Made by a program: the position numbers and the translations under genes
In this document: piece by piece, positions 25,028-38,491 of the stretch
Position numbering within the stretch: position 1 is the stretch's first letter
Layout: each line of letters opens with the position of its first letter
The notes under the pieces: generated by a model
Seen by the model: the letters and a program-made list of their open reading frames with translations, nothing else
The model's database searches: none
Told to the model about the DNA's origin: nothing
Origin: Glomus cerebriforme
Taxonomy: Eukaryota; Glomeromycota; Glomeromycetes; Glomerales; Glomeraceae
Assembly (NCBI GenBank): GCA_003550305.1
Contig: QKYT01000437.1
Coordinates: forward strand, 1 to 64,000
Direction: 5' to 3'
DNA: 64,000 nucleotides

Positions 25028-25240
25028 TTAGATTTCTTCCAAGTAATCATAATCTTTAACATAGGCATCATCCACTTTAAATTCAATTATAGATGTATTT
25101 TATGGAAGCGATGCGTTATCACATTTTACAATCTGATATTTCGTTTTTGTGTATCTTATAATGAATTCATTCATAAGATCTTTGGGTAATATGATGGTGT
25201 CATATTTAGTTATAGCATCTTAATCTTCTTCGAGATCAAA
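25028..25240 (-). pseudogene. Short coding relic, unassigned
   Basis: One frame on the minus strand reads TIILPKDLMNEFIIRYTKTK, then YQIVKCDNASLP, a stop, then IIEFKVDDAYVKDYDYLEEI and a terminal TAA at 25028-25030. A further stop lies upstream. The long stretch of protein-like sequence with only two interruptions suggests the 3' end of a dead gene. I do not recognise the family. Confidence 0.4.
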
Positions 25241-25593
25241 GGATTAGAAGGCATGAAAGTTTTAATGGAAATTACATAAATTTATCCTGGATTGTTTTAT
25301 CTATAATATCGACAATTAAGAAATCCACAAAGCCACATCAAAAAAAAAAAAAAAATGTTACCACGATAACAATATTTTTTTTAATTCTTCCTTAATAAAA
25401 TCTGTATTTATTTGTTTAGTATAATTCGGTCGTAATAATTTTTAGTTATTATTACATTTTATTATTACATTTTGTTTTATTGTTACATTTTTATTGTTAC
25501 ATTGATGAAATTCAAAATAAATCGCTTTGTGAAAATCACTCATAATAAATCATTTGCAAAAAAAAAAAAAGAAATAAAATTACATTGTATTTT
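25241..25593. other. Intergenic, nothing recognised
   Basis: Homopolymer A/T runs and a short repeated TTATTACATTTT motif (about 25448-25504) are present. I see nothing coding. Confidence 0.5.
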
Positions 25594-27583
25594 TTAATCG
25601 CTACATTCAATTATATCATCTTCACGAATTCTACAACCATTCACCGAAGTTGCAAAAATAATTCTACGATTTTTTTGTAATTTTACTAAATATTTTTTAA
25701 TTTTTTCAACTTCCAAATCCGTTATTCTATTTATAAATTTAAAATGTTCTGAGAATGCTGATAAATCATACAAGTGATTTTTTAAATCAAAATTTAAATA
25801 TACGAAGAGATTTGATAATTCAGATAAATTATTATCTAAAGCCGTTAATAATTTTTTAAATTTTAAAGCAGTATCATAACCGATTTCACCTAAATTATCA
25901 ATATTTGCAACTCTCTCCTTAAATAAAGCATTTAACCAGGAAGTAAATGGTATATTACTTCCTTCAATAAATGACTCTAAATCAATTTTCATTCTTCCTA
26001 CTTGAATAATAATCTCATCACAATAATTTTGTATTGTGACTATTTCATCTATTACTAAAATAGTATTATTAACAATAACTTTTTCAACATCATTAATTAA
26101 ACCATCAAGATTCTTTGTTAATGGAAAATATTCATATCCTCCTATAAATGGTATCATCTGAAAAATATTCGCTTTCTTTTTTAAAGTTAAATAATCTAAT
26201 AAATTTTCGATATTTTGTTGAAATAACGAAAAATAAGATACCTCTTGAATGTACATATCCATCAATGTTCTTTTTGTATTATCAAAACTTTCAGTATATT
26301 TTACTAGATTTGTATATAATTCTTGTCCTCTTGTTTCTTCTTCTCCTTTTGATTGTTGTGATGAAGATGATTTTGGATTTTGACGTTTATTGAGTTCGAA
26401 TAATTCAAAAAATGATGTAGTGATTTTTAATTTTCTTGCATAATCCTCAAGTTTATTATCTAAACCTGGCCTTGTAAATTGTGTATTATCTTTAAATGCA
26501 GTGAAATAGAAATTTTTTTTAATAAAAAGCAATATTTGAAAGAAAGAAAAAAAATACGTAAAGAATTTAACTTAAATTTATACATACAAGGTGAAATAAC
26601 TAATTCCTTAACTAATGATTGAGGCTAATATAATTTTTCACGATTTAAAGATATAATATATTATTAGTAATTAATTCATAAAAAAAATATATATATAAAA
26701 GAATTTCATCTTACCATGGTAGAAGTATACAAAATCATAATTAACAAAATAAGAAAAATAATGATTATATTCGATAATCCTATACGAATATTCAATTTCA
26801 TCAAAAAAAATTTGAATCTACTATATAAACTGTGTTTTGAATTTCTACGTAATCCAACATGATTCTCATCAATATAGTCATCGATTTCATAGTTCTCTTC
26901 GTCGCTATTTTCCTCGTCCTCTTCATATACGTCATATACTTCAAAAAATTTATTAAATTTCGACCATTAAAAATTTCTTTGATTAAATAAAAATAAAAAA
27001 AAAATTGTATAAAAGACTTACTATTTTCAATTTGTTCTAAATCTACAGTAACACCGTCTACAAATCTCAGTTGATGAGTAAATTTATGATTCTTTATTCT
27101 TTTAGGTTCAATAACAGCATTGCAATCCGAAATAAAATCATTTCCTAATCTAAATTCCACTTTAGCTTCATTCAATACCAAAACACTATGTACTTTCTTT
27201 TCAACTTTATTATTCTTAAGCAAAGGAGAAGTAATTCCTGCCCCATCAACTCCGCCTCCAACTCCAGTATTTTTCAGACCATTAGCGGTATTCTCTAAAA
27301 AAATTTTTAATTCACAAACACCAACAATATTTTCAAATTTATTATTTCTATTAAGATGAGCAGAACTTGTTATTTTACCAAAAGGAAATCTGTTTATATC
27401 AAAACCATGTTCTATTAATCTCTTTGTTGATACAATAGAAAAGTTCTGTGATGGATTTATGTATCCGTAAAAATGAGTATACATTTGTGAAGTTTCATAC
27501 TTAAATCGATATATTTTCTTTCCTTTCCTTTTATTTGAAGAATTTTTATTAAAGAATTTAAAGGATTTTATTATATTTTCCAT
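25594..27583 (-). CDS. Unknown single-pass membrane protein
   Basis: I read four exons: 27583-27022, 26938-26715, 26624-26588 and 26489-25594, giving 572 aa with all phases matching. I do not recognise the family. Residues 1-187 are basic at the N-terminus and then globular, with a glycine-rich loop (GVGGGVDGAG). Residues about 188-212 are acidic (YEEDEENSDEEN). Residues about 240-262 form one strong transmembrane helix (GLSNIIIIFLILLIMILY). The remaining 310 residues are mostly predicted helix, with leucine-rich heptad-like stretches, and have no further membrane segment. One large domain would thus lie on each side of a membrane. No signal peptide is evident. The third exon is only 37 bases and is the least certain part. 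Confidence 0.7.
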
Positions 27584-28605
27584 GTTTTATTAAAAAAAAA
27601 ATAAAGTTTGTTTAAAGATTAAACGGTAAGTTTTTATAAACGGAGAGAGAAAATTATGCAAAACGGTACTTTACGCATGATTTGCAATTTTTATAATTTT
27701 ATTTATTGATCAATATTTGTAACGTATTTTTTTTTTTGATAATGCATTATTCTTCATTTGGAAAAACGTTTCACCGATAGTCAAATTTACTCTAAAATGA
27801 TTCGTTACAAACATAAATTGACTGAATATTTCGGAAATTAGAACGTGTATTGGCCATCTCGGTTAGACAGATTTAACCGCATCCGTCTATTTTATCAAGA
27901 TGTTCCGCTTGAAAATACTAACCATGTATAACCTTATGTGATACAATATTGTAAAATCATAGTATAAATGGAAACAATCAATCTACACAGGGAGTCACAC
28001 ACCGTTTTTAATGAATGAATATTAATCTACATATCTTTTCTAATCACGTGACAAGAAATTGACCATTACAGAAATGGATTCAATGAATCTTTATACAAGT
28101 TTTTTTTATTAAATACTTGATAAATATATAAATTGCGGTTTTTTTTATTTAAATTCAGTAATTATATATTCTTCGCTTATAAAATAATTAAAATAATACT
28201 ACAAAAGCATCATCGGCTCATCGCTTTTATTAAAATACACATTCGAAACGAAAAGAAAATCTGATTAAAATTCCCTGAACTGAATAATACAAAAAGAAAA
28301 CAATTTATTCCTTAAAAAAGAATTTATATGGCAAATTTCACAAAATTATTTTAGATTTTTAAAAAAATAGGATAATTTTTAATTGTAAATCAAAAAAAGA
28401 ATGGCGTAAACCCAAGAGCCAAAATATTAATTTGATGATTTATTGATGTAATTATTTTAATGCGTTATATTGCAGGATCCGTATTACAGTATTTTATATA
28501 TATAAATTATTTTTGAAAACCATTTCTTTTAGATATCTTAAGGCGATCTACGTAAAATTGCTAAATTTTAAAATTTTGCAGTTTTCTGCATTTATCTAAT
28601 TCATA
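27584..28605. other. Intergenic, nothing recognised
   Basis: This stretch lies between the unknown membrane-protein gene and the tRNA gene. It contains only short A/T tracts and no supportable coding region. Confidence 0.5.
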
Positions 28606-28617
28606 AAAAAAAAAATT
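28606..28617 (-). terminator. Pol III terminator of the tRNA gene
   Basis: A run of A on the plus strand gives an uninterrupted T run on the minus strand about ten bases past the tRNA 3' end, as RNA polymerase III requires. Confidence 0.75.
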
Positions 28618-28627
28618 TGAATGAACA

Positions 28628-28699
28628 GGGCTCAACCGGGAATTGAACCCGGGACCTCTCCGACCCGAACGGAGAATCATACTACTAGACCATTGAGCC
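28628..28699 (-). tRNA. tRNA-Pro (anticodon CGG)
   Basis: On the minus strand the gene begins GGCTCAATGGTCTAGTAGTA and folds as a standard cloverleaf: acceptor GGCTCAA/TTGAGCC, anticodon stem CTCCG/CGGAG around loop TTCGGGT (anticodon CGG, plus-strand positions 28665-28667), and T arm CCGGGTTCAATTCCCGG. The A box (TGGTCTAGTAGTA) and B box (GGTTCAATTCC) are intact. There is no intron and no encoded CCA. The sequence closely follows the usual eukaryotic tRNA-Pro pattern. A T run follows on the same strand. Confidence 0.95.
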
Positions 28700-29786
28700 A
28701 AGAATATGCTACACAAAATACATTTCTATTTATTTTAATCTTTTTTGTTCTTCAGTCTATTTAAGTCCACATAAAAAAAAATGCGAAATTATATATTATA
28801 TTATAAAAATAAAGCGGGAAAAGTAAAAAAAAATAATCTTGCGTATTATAAATTTTTTGAGAAATATGTATATTTAAAAAAAAAATTTAAAAAAAAGAAA
28901 CGGAAGATGTTGAAAAATGAGAAAAAATTTTTTTTCAAAAAAAAAAAAAAAAAATCTTAAGGTGGTAGTAAATTAAAAAGAATCTTTTTTGTCAAACAAC
29001 ACTTAAAAAAGCAGGTTTACATGAATACAATAACTGGGAATTTATATTACAAGAATTTGCAAAAGCCCTTTTTATGTATTAAAAGAAATTTAGTTTACTA
29101 TTAATAATTGGTTACCAATTTGTAATACAAGTCAAAGAATATTCGAATTATGACTTATCAAACGAATTTAATGATTTATATGTCCACCGTTTTTATAATA
29201 AGCTTTTTTTTTTGTGTTATCGAAGATCCGTTTGTGTTACGATATTTATATTAAGTTTATTAAAGGGTTACGTTATGTCTCGTAGATCGGTTCAACTTCG
29301 TTACCGTTCTATTTAACGAATTTTTATTAGACCTCAAATTTGGTCTAGATTAAATACAAATTCGGTCTTGACCGAATTGTATCTCCCTCTTTAACTATTC
29401 TATTTAATTTCCGAATAATCATTTGTAAAATGTAAAGTCCTGTTTAATCTGTTTGCGCCACATGGAATTTCACGTTTTAATTAAGAAAAAACATTTTGTC
29501 AGCATCATTTTGTAATACCTACAGTAACTTGTTTCTTAGGGAACGAGCCAACGAGGAGTCAGTCACGTAAGCCACGTGTCAGAATGCGCAATGATGTAAT
29601 ACATGAAAGCTACACATATATTCGCGCGCATTGATCGTCTAATTTTTGTCACCTTTCATTTTCCTTCGGAAGCAAAAAATACCGACCAACTTTTGATACC
29701 TATTTCAAGAACAATCATTTTGCCTTTAACTTTCTTGAATTAACCGAGATAGGGAGCAAAACGTACAAGTTTTTCATTATTAAAAA
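28700..29786. other. Intergenic, nothing recognised
   Basis: Very AT-rich DNA with several long A runs (28875-28960). The motif TCGGTTCAACTTCGTTACCG near 29288 is not part of a supported feature. Confidence 0.5.
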
Positions 29787-31135
29787 ATGATTGAAGATAT
29801 GCTTCGTAAATATAAGGTCGTAAGTATCATGAATTTATGGTTTTTTTATAAAAATTTTTAGCTTTACTCTGCTACTCTAATATTGAGGCGATTACAGATC
29901 AATGAAGCTACGAGTTGTGAATTTATTTCTTCTAAGTTACATGCATCAATTGCCATACTTAAGATGTGTCAAATACTGTCAATAGGAGATTCAGTAGATC
30001 CAATCTTACTTGCCTCACTTGCTTGGGAAAACCACGACTCATGCTAAAATTCGTATGCATGCTCATAAATCAGTCATGATATCTACATTACGAAAATTAT
30101 AATGTAAGATTTTATATAGCCATTGAAGAAAACAAGTCCACGTCTAAGATTATTCATATTTTGTGTATTTTTGAGATTTCGTATATTGTAGTATTCTTCG
30201 CTCACCTTGGGACAAGGTATAGCTTTAAATTTTCATTCATTCTAAAGATTTAGATAATTATAATAAAAAAAAAGTATTAAATTTACTAATAATCATTTTT
30301 TTTTCTATTATATTATAGTATTTAGTATTAACAAATACTAGTTTAACACCTTTCAAGTTTCAACGGCTTTCTTTGATGTATCATTTTTTTCGTGGAATCA
30401 TTCATTTTAACTTGAAGCATTAAATGGTTTAAGTTTGGCATTAAAATTAAGCCGGTTTACGCACCTGCACTCGTTAAATGCAGAGAGATGCACACCATTT
30501 TTGAAAGATTGATTACGGAGTTTATTTAAGTGTTGGAAATTACACATTTCTCTCAGTTCATTTAACAAGTTGAACTATCAAGAATCACTTGTAGACCTTA
30601 ATAAGGTTTTAAACTTAAGTTGGTTCTAAAATTTTGTGAAGATTGTAGATTCACAATGACGATAATATCAAAAGCTGAAATTTATAAAGAATGCACTTGT
30701 GGATTTAAAGAGTGCTGGAATTGAAATCGCGTTTATATATGGGGAATTTATCAAATTGCTAGATAAATATGAAGAATCGCTTGATAACCTAGAGCGTTGA
30801 TAATCAAGAAACAATGTTATTTTCATGGGCATTTTTATCATTTTATTGGTGATTATGAGAAATCATTTGCAGGTTTTAATCAAGCCTTGGAAATCTCACC
30901 ATATGATGGATATGCTCCCCGAAAATTGGAAAACTTTAAAGAATCACTTGAAGATTTAAATAGGGTATACCGGACAATACATATGCACTTACAACTCGTG
31001 GAAATACTTTTCAGAAATTGGAAAATTATAAATCTAAAACTTGCACAAAGTAGTCCTTTGTGCGTGAATCATATGGGTTAAATTATCTAATGTTAGAACA
31101 GCTTGATGAAGCACTAGCAGATTTAACATGGGACT
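29787..31135 (+). pseudogene. Decayed TPR (tetratricopeptide) protein gene
   Basis: Broken plus-strand frames carry TPR-like pieces in order: YQESLVDLNKVLNLS (about 30570), KYEESLDNLE (about 30765), GDYEKSFAGFNQALEISPYD (about 30850) and NFKESLEDLNRV (about 30932), each with the spacing of TPR helices. An upstream fragment, INEATSCEFISSKLHASIAI (about 29900), may belong to the same gene. Stops and frameshifts separate all of these, and the longest open piece is 94 codons (30797-31081). I infer an inactivated member of the Sel1/TPR family that is expanded in Rhizophagus-like fungi. Confidence 0.55.
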
Positions 31136-33449
31136 GGATCACTGGACATCGATGTAAATAATTTTTGGGTTACGAGATCATGAAGGTACTTATTGATTTT
31201 TTTAGCCGCTACAAAGAATCACTAGTCATAAATTTATTCTTGTTTTCCAAATTTTTTGGTGGGTTGTCGAAATTTGAATCATTTACCTTCACGAAAAACA
31301 AAAAAAAAAAATTTTTCAGGATCTGATGTTTCAATATGTTATTCAAGTGTGTGTCTGGGCAAGATATATTTCTAATTGGGTATGTAAAATATAATGCAGA
31401 TACATCATTTCATTTATTTATTTATTTTTTGGTTTGACGTTAATAAATTTTAATTGATCGATTCTTAATATAGACAAATATTTGTTTCAATTACAAATAA
31501 TTTATGATTCGATTTATGGTTGTGGTGGTCTATTGGTGATATTTTAGATGTTTTCTTTTAGGTGGAACGGGTGTGTGTACATAACCGGGAATATTATATA
31601 TCAAGCATAATTGGTAAATTAACTTCAGAGACGTTAGATTAACAGTTCTGGCATGTGTGATGGATTGTTCCTCATAAATCTTACATACTTTACTGGGTTA
31701 TTACAAAAGATCACTTACAAATTTAAAAAAAAACGGATTAACATAGATTAATCAAGTGTTGGTTATTATAACTAATCAATTACGTAATATAAGGATTAGA
31801 GGATCCATGCTTTATAGTGTCGTAGAGAAGTATACACCATGTGTTGGGTTAATACGAAAATCACCATAATTTATTGGGATGTACACAACACAAATATAGG
31901 ACTAACAGCATAGTAAAAATCATTTTTCTATGAAAATTTTGAAATTCCTGGTTTATTAATAAATTATTATTAAATTGTCATTGCGAAAATTTTAATTCCT
32001 CATGTTATATCAATTGTTTTCCATTTTTAACAATTGAATATAATTCTTAGAACATGCCTTTATGAAATAACAGAAACGAATTGACAAATAACATAGCGCG
32101 AAAACTTATTTGAAGAATTTACTAATATTATTTATATCATAAGTTGTCAAAATAGCTTGTGTACAAAGGTTATTTTACTATGGAGCTTCTCATATGTTTT
32201 GACAGTAGATACTCCAGTAATTTATTGCCTGATGTGTAACTATGAAGAATCCTCGGAAATGAATTCACTGATGGGCAACATGCCAAGAAAAAATGGTTAT
32301 TTAGCCGGTGATAATTAATGGTGACAATTAGCATTTTCCAAATAAAAACAACAGTTGGGATGTGATGCCATGTGACAAATTCCTAACCCAAATGACAAAC
32401 TTATTACATATTTGTAATTTTCAAGAAATGCTACGCTGAAGCCTGAGGGGAAGTATTATAAAAATATTTGCACTTTTTTTGATTTTTTAAAAAAAAGTAA
32501 AAATTAGTCACATTTTTTAATAATATAATTAGTAAGGATTTACTTTTAAATAAATTATCATAGAGGTAAAATAGGAATGAAATATGTTTATTAATAACTT
32601 GTACTTAAATTAAAAAAAAAAGATAATTTAGTTGTTTTAATAACCTAATAACCTGCATATTGCTGACTAATACCTCTAAATAGACAATCCTATTGTTAAC
32701 GTGGCAAATATTATACAATTCAGTAATAAATTTTTAATTAATTAAAATAATTAAATAAAAGAAATTATTAACAAGATAAATTACAAGAAATTAAAGTTTA
32801 TAAGTGATCGAATGTTATTATATGATCTGAAGTACGGAACATCTGGAAATTTTTGTAAGATCAATAAGAGCCGCAGCACCTAAGCCACATATTCACCGAG
32901 CCTCTTGTCTTTGGAATTTGGACACGGAAGTATAAGCCGCAATATGATTCTATGTTCCTTAAAAGCTCTTAATCTTAGTGTATGAACAATGAATTTGCAT
33001 AGTTGATAGAACTTTATCATGAAGGATTGTTAGAAAAAGCCACATCACATCTCGATGAAAAACATAGCCACATAAAATATTATTTTTTTTTTTTGATGCT
33101 AAAATATAAATAAAAATACGGAGATATTAATGTGGAAAGGCGAAGTCATGTTTGATTAACGGGATATGGGAATCGGTTGTTTTTGGTTCTTTTATGAGTA
33201 CAATCATTTTTAACAGTAAAAAAAAAAAAAAATTTTTAAAGCATGTGAAAAGAGGAATTTTTTTTTAAGTTTTATTTTGGAGTTTTTCTTTTTTGAATTT
33301 TTAAGAAAAAGTATTATTGTGTCGTCTCACAGCTAAATTGTATTATTCATATTAACAAAATCAAATCAGGAATCGTAAAGATTCAATTCAAGTATATAAA
33401 TAATTAAATAAAACTAAAGCAGCGAACTAAAAAGTAAAATATTTCTACA
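31136..33449. other. Long intergenic stretch, mostly unrecognised
   Basis: There is no supported gene. A minor protein-like trace occurs near 32980-33070 on the plus strand (YHEGLLEKATSHLDEKHSH), too short to assign. The last part should include the promoter of the transporter gene at 33450. Confidence 0.5.
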
Positions 33450-35869
33450 ATGATTTGTGGATCAAGCGGAATTACTTTCCTAGGAGCGATCGCACTTTTA
33501 GTATCAGCAATGATGGGACCGGGATTAGTTACGAGTAGGTCACATGATTTTCACGCGCAACGTTCTTTACGCGTCGTTTACGCGTCAAATGCAATACTTT
33601 TTGACTAAAAGAAAATATTATTTTCTTATAGTCCCAATATTATTTGAGTCGGCAGGGCTGATAACGTAAGAGAATGTTAGTTGAACTTAATTTTTTAATG
33701 AAAATATTGTTAATCTATACTTTTTTTTGTAGACCATTAATAATGTTTGGCGTGACGGTAATGTTAGCGTGTTCATCATCACTATTACTAATAGAAGCAA
33801 TAGGTTCTATACCAGGAAATGAAAAATTTCAGGTTGGAGGTCATTTTTGAATCATTGAATAATTTTAACCCTAATTTTAATATATATATATATATAATTA
33901 TTTGTTTTATTTAATTAGAAAAAAATAGAATACATAAGTTTATTTAGCATATTAATTGATAACAAGTTAATAAGAATAATTACGTATTTAATATTTTTTC
34001 TATCAATTGAATCAATGATAATTGCAACGATAGCATTAACATCACAATCATTTGATGCGATATTAATAAGATTCGCGGGCGGTACATGCGGAATTGGCAT
34101 TTATCCTGATAAAGGATGGATTTGTGTACATAATTTAGATTTTAATAGTCCTTTTGATGATAGAATAATGATTGCTACATGTGGTTTCATGGTAAATATA
34201 TTATTTGTCATATTATTATTTAAGATTTAAATCTTAACACGTATATATACTATTATTACAGATCACTTTTATTCTTGTATTACCAATGGCATTTTGTAAT
34301 TTAGGAGAAAATGTTAAAGTACAAATAATATCATTTATTATATTAATATTTGTTATTATTACGTGGATAATAGCTTGTATAATGAATGGATTAAAACCGG
34401 ATAGAATTCCGTTAATCGGTAGTGATCATAGTTTATTAGTAGGAACTGTATTATTTAATTACGCTTTTATAACAACTGTTCCAAGTATGGTCAACGACCT
34501 AGTACGTATTAATCTTTTGTAATAGCATATTGATACTTCAAACCATTTTTTAAAATTTAATTTTTTTTTGTTTTATAAAAAAAATTATATACACATATAT
34601 ATATAGAATCGAAATGTATCAATTAGAAAAGTTATTTGGATATCAGTAGGAATAACAACGTTAGCATATGTTCTTATAGGAATATTAGGAGCAATGTCAT
34701 TTCAATATGATTTTTCTTCAAATATCATATCCGAAATAAGAAATTCTAAAATACGTAATATATTCACTGATATGGCTACTTTATTATTCCCACTTGGTGG
34801 TTTACTTGCAAGTATACCAGCTGATACAATCGTCGTTCGATATAATTTGGTTAGATCCGAAATATGTAATTATCGTAAGTAAAGAGATAGAAAGTCATTT
34901 TTTTTTAATCGAATTATTTTCTAATCTTTTTTTTTTTTAAATATATATATATATATACACATTAAAAAAAAATTAGCAATAGCAACATTTATTTCATTGG
35001 TTATACCATGGTGCATAGCTTTACCATTTCAAACAGGAGTTTGGTTAAACATATTTTCAAATTGGACAAGTTTATTATTTATTAGTACAACAAATTTTTT
35101 ATTACCATTTTGTTTATTTCATTTAAGTCAACGAAAAGCAAAAATGTTACAAATATTAGAATTGGCAAGAGAAGCTGCTTCAATAGATGAATCGAATGAA
35201 AAACGTCTTCATCAATTTAATTATACATACTCTTTTCATTCAAGTAACGACGTTCAAAATAACGAAAACGATGACAATAACAAAAATAAGACTTATAATA
35301 TATTATCATATACTCGTGAACCAATATCTTTACCACCACCACCATCAATGTCATCACAAGAACAAGAAAAATCATCATTTCAAAAACATTTAGAAAAGCA
35401 TTTACAAAAACTTGAAAAAATAAAATTAGAAAATCCTCATTTAGAAAAATTGAAACGTCCAAAAATGTATCGTAATATGTCAGCAGATGCGGTACCAATA
35501 GATGAATTACCTGATATTTTAAGAAAGAATAGTGGTAGTAGTAATAGCGATAGTAGTAATAATAATAATAATAATAATAGTGTGAGTAATATTACTTCAC
35601 CTCCTGAAATAGATGAAAACGAAAAAAGTTATATTCCTTCTCATCCTTCTACACCTAGAAGCGCTGGTACTGATGATGAAGAATTTTATAATTTATTTAA
35701 TGTTACTAAACCTTTTAAAGCTTTTCCTGGTACGAATAAAAATTTTAGCATGATAGTCTCTTATTCTGCTGCTAGTATTAGTATGATATTAATTATTAGT
35801 ATTATTATTTATGATTTTATTGGTTTGGCCAATGGAAGAAATTATATTGGTTTGGACGTTAGTGCTTAA
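33450..35869 (+). CDS. Amino acid/auxin permease family (Aa_trans, AVT-like) transporter
   Basis: I read seven exons: 33450-33534, 33632-33665, 33733-33832, 33919-34191, 34262-34501, 34607-34874 and 34977-35869. They join in frame to 630 aa. The N-terminal ALLVSAMMGPGLVTIPILFE is the usual first helix of this family, followed by CGIGIYPDKGWICV and FNYAFITTVPSMVND, also typical. About ten membrane helices occupy residues 1-390. A polar tail of about 200 residues follows, with a heptad-like basic stretch, a Ser/Asn run and a last hydrophobic helix (SMILIISIIIYDFIGLA). Family members move neutral or other amino acids by proton symport or antiport at vacuolar or plasma membranes; substrate and location here are inference. 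The donor of exon 3 (GTTGGA) is weak but the frame requires it. Confidence 0.88.
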
Positions 35870-37095
35870 AAGAGAGGGTGAAAGATGAAGGAGAAACAAA
35901 ATTTTTTAAGAAGGTTTAGATTTCTTTGTCATGTAGTCATTTTAGTTTTAAATACCTTATTTCAAATAATTATTTTAAAAAATAGAATCTAATTTAATAG
36001 AAGTAATTATGGAATACAGTATGTTGAATCATTGCCATAGCGTAGAACGGACCAAATTTTTTAGACATGGTTAAAATATTTAACATTACCGTGAAAAATG
36101 AAATAAACATTAAGTTGTTATCGTTAAATTAATAAATAGCTTTAATCAAAAAACTCCACAGTGGGATCTTTGCGTAATCAACTTTCCGTATACAGTATAT
36201 ACTCCAATGTTTATTTTGATTCCTTTACTCTTTTTTCTTTGTAGTGTAATGGCTTGTTATTTTTACAATATAAAATTATTCCTACTTCGAGATGACAGAA
36301 TTAGAAAAATAGCGGTTCATAAACTTTTATCGACGTCATTTTCTTCAGCCAGATTTTAGCTAGTCATTCCAAAGAGAATCTTACATTTAAAGAGATCTCT
36401 AGATTATTTATTAAAAAAGGGTTCAGACAAATACAAGGAATATGCTAAGATTTGTTTAAGGCGAGTATTCCCTTTGTTTCGGAATTTTCTATCCACGACT
36501 AAGGATAACAACCTCTTCATGTTTGTTACGGGTTAAAATGACAACAAAATGGAGCAAGTTTCGTGTCATCCTTCGACGAACTATTCTGCCTTACATTAAG
36601 TCCTTGCTACCTGCGAATATGACTCTATTCTTTTGCCTATGAAATAATGATAATGTAAATTCTTTGATTAAACGAAGAAACATTGTGTTAACTTTGAGGG
36701 CATTGATATATGATCGAGTCCAAAAAGTGAACTGGATTAGATGAATAGTTTATAGCAGCAAAATATTTATGATACTTCAGATCTATTTTCCAATCATATA
36801 TTAGATCAAGTGTTTTCAAGGAGCTAATAAACAAAAATCAAATATTTCAAAATCAAATCAAATAAACATTTCAAGTTTTATAATAATTCTAGAATAAATA
36901 AATATGAAAAATACAATATAAAAAACATATATATATATATGTTTTACAAGAAATATAACTATAAATACAATGTTTTTTTTTATGTAACACTTGAAATATT
37001 TGAATATTTATTTCAAATTTTTTCAACTGGTATTTTACTAAATAAAGAAAGAAAAATATCATAAGATTATTTAATATAAAAACGTCATTTAATAT
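35870..37095. other. Intergenic, nothing firmly recognised
   Basis: There is no supported gene. A stretch near 36535-36630 on the plus strand reads TTKWSKFRVILRRTILPYIK without a stop but matches nothing I know. Confidence 0.45.
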
Positions 37096-38491
37096 TTATT
37101 CACATACGGACATACTGTACCTATACAATTTGAGATTTCTTCCAAAATTCCTATGGCATCTAATTGTATTCCATGTTGATAAGGACAAAGTAATCAAAGC
37201 TAAACATCCTTTTATATATGTAAAAAAAAAATTCTTAGTATTTAGATTATTAAAATAAATTAAAATTATATCGTTTTTTTTTTAAAAAAATATATTATTA
37301 CCGTAAAAAAATAAAATATCAAAGAAAAGTTCATATTTAAAACAATAGTATAATGATTGTTGAGCCGTATATTGATAACAATAGTCACACGTAAAATAAA
37401 ATAAAAATATGCTTTGAAAAAAATTTCCAAAATATACAATATACAACATGTATGGTTTCTCATCTCTAACCTAAATATCGATAATAATAAAAAAAAATTA
37501 ATTGAATAATTATCGGAAGAATACAATAAATGTTGATTTATTTTATACTTACACCTTTAAGCATTAAATATACATAAACAAAAAATAATAGACTGAGTGA
37601 TAATGAGATATAAGAACTAATAGATCTTCCCGCAATAGTTTCTTTTCCTTTACTTAGTATTGTTACATCTCCAATCCATTCTATCGTTGTATAGAAAAAT
37701 ATCCATAATCCTACTATCACAAAATTTGCATGGAATATTGCACGTTGGAATTCATATACAGAATACATTCCTAAGTAATAAGTAAAGTACATAAAAAAAA
37801 ATTTAAAAAATTTCTTTAGTGTGTAGCTGAGAAAAAGTGTAATAGATCACCTACTTTTCACTTCATCATTTTTTGATAATTTGAATTCATGCACCAAAGG
37901 CCAAGTTCTAGAATTAAGAAACAAAAATTGTAAGATTAAAATTCATTATTGATAATAATTTTTATGAAGTTATATAATTAAACATTTACTTATTCGTCCA
38001 TAGTAAGTATAAATGAAGAGTATGTAAAAATTGGAATAAAATTAAAAAGGAAAGTAAAAGAACCGCAGTCCAATTTGAACCTTCTAAAAGACAGATGTCC
38101 ACGTGATCCATACAAACATTATTTAATATGTAAAAATATAATACACCCGCAATCAATGGAAATAAATGAACACCGAGAAAAGCAAATCCATGGAGTATAG
38201 ATTTATTCAGAAACTATAAATAGTTAAAAATAAGGTTAGAATATAATTACACAGACGTTCAAATAATATATATGTAATTACCGTAACAATTCCTGAAATT
38301 AAAGGAAAAAGTAATATTGGAGTATACAAAAAATTATTTCTAAATTTTCCCGTTGAGATTAAGAAGGCGATAAATAACAACGAATATCCTAACACATCTA
38401 TAATAAATGTATATAAAAATAATTTTTCTAAACGGTCTAATTTTTCGTTAAATTTACGAAATTTGTTATAAAGCATGACTAGGAAGTTCAT
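37096..38491 (-). CDS. Unknown polytopic membrane protein
   Basis: I read six exons: 38491-38282, 38213-37990, 37907-37855, 37770-37553, 37470-37302 and 37199-37096. They close exactly to 325 aa. The open frame starts at a TTG at 38524, but the ATG at 38491 (MNFLVMLYNKFRKFNEKLDR) is the likely start. About seven to eight hydrophobic helices alternate with short loops, for example DVLGYSLLFIAFLI, YTPILLFPLISGIV, LGVHLFPLIAGVLYFYIL, AVLLLSFLILFQFLH, NFVIVGLWIFFYTTIEW, SLSLSLLFFVYVYLML and FFDILFFYGALITLSLS. One loop holds two cysteines (NNVCMDHVDICL). I do not recognise the family; seven-helix receptor and transporter are both possible. The last exon fits phase and continues the final helix, which supports the model. 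Confidence 0.68.
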
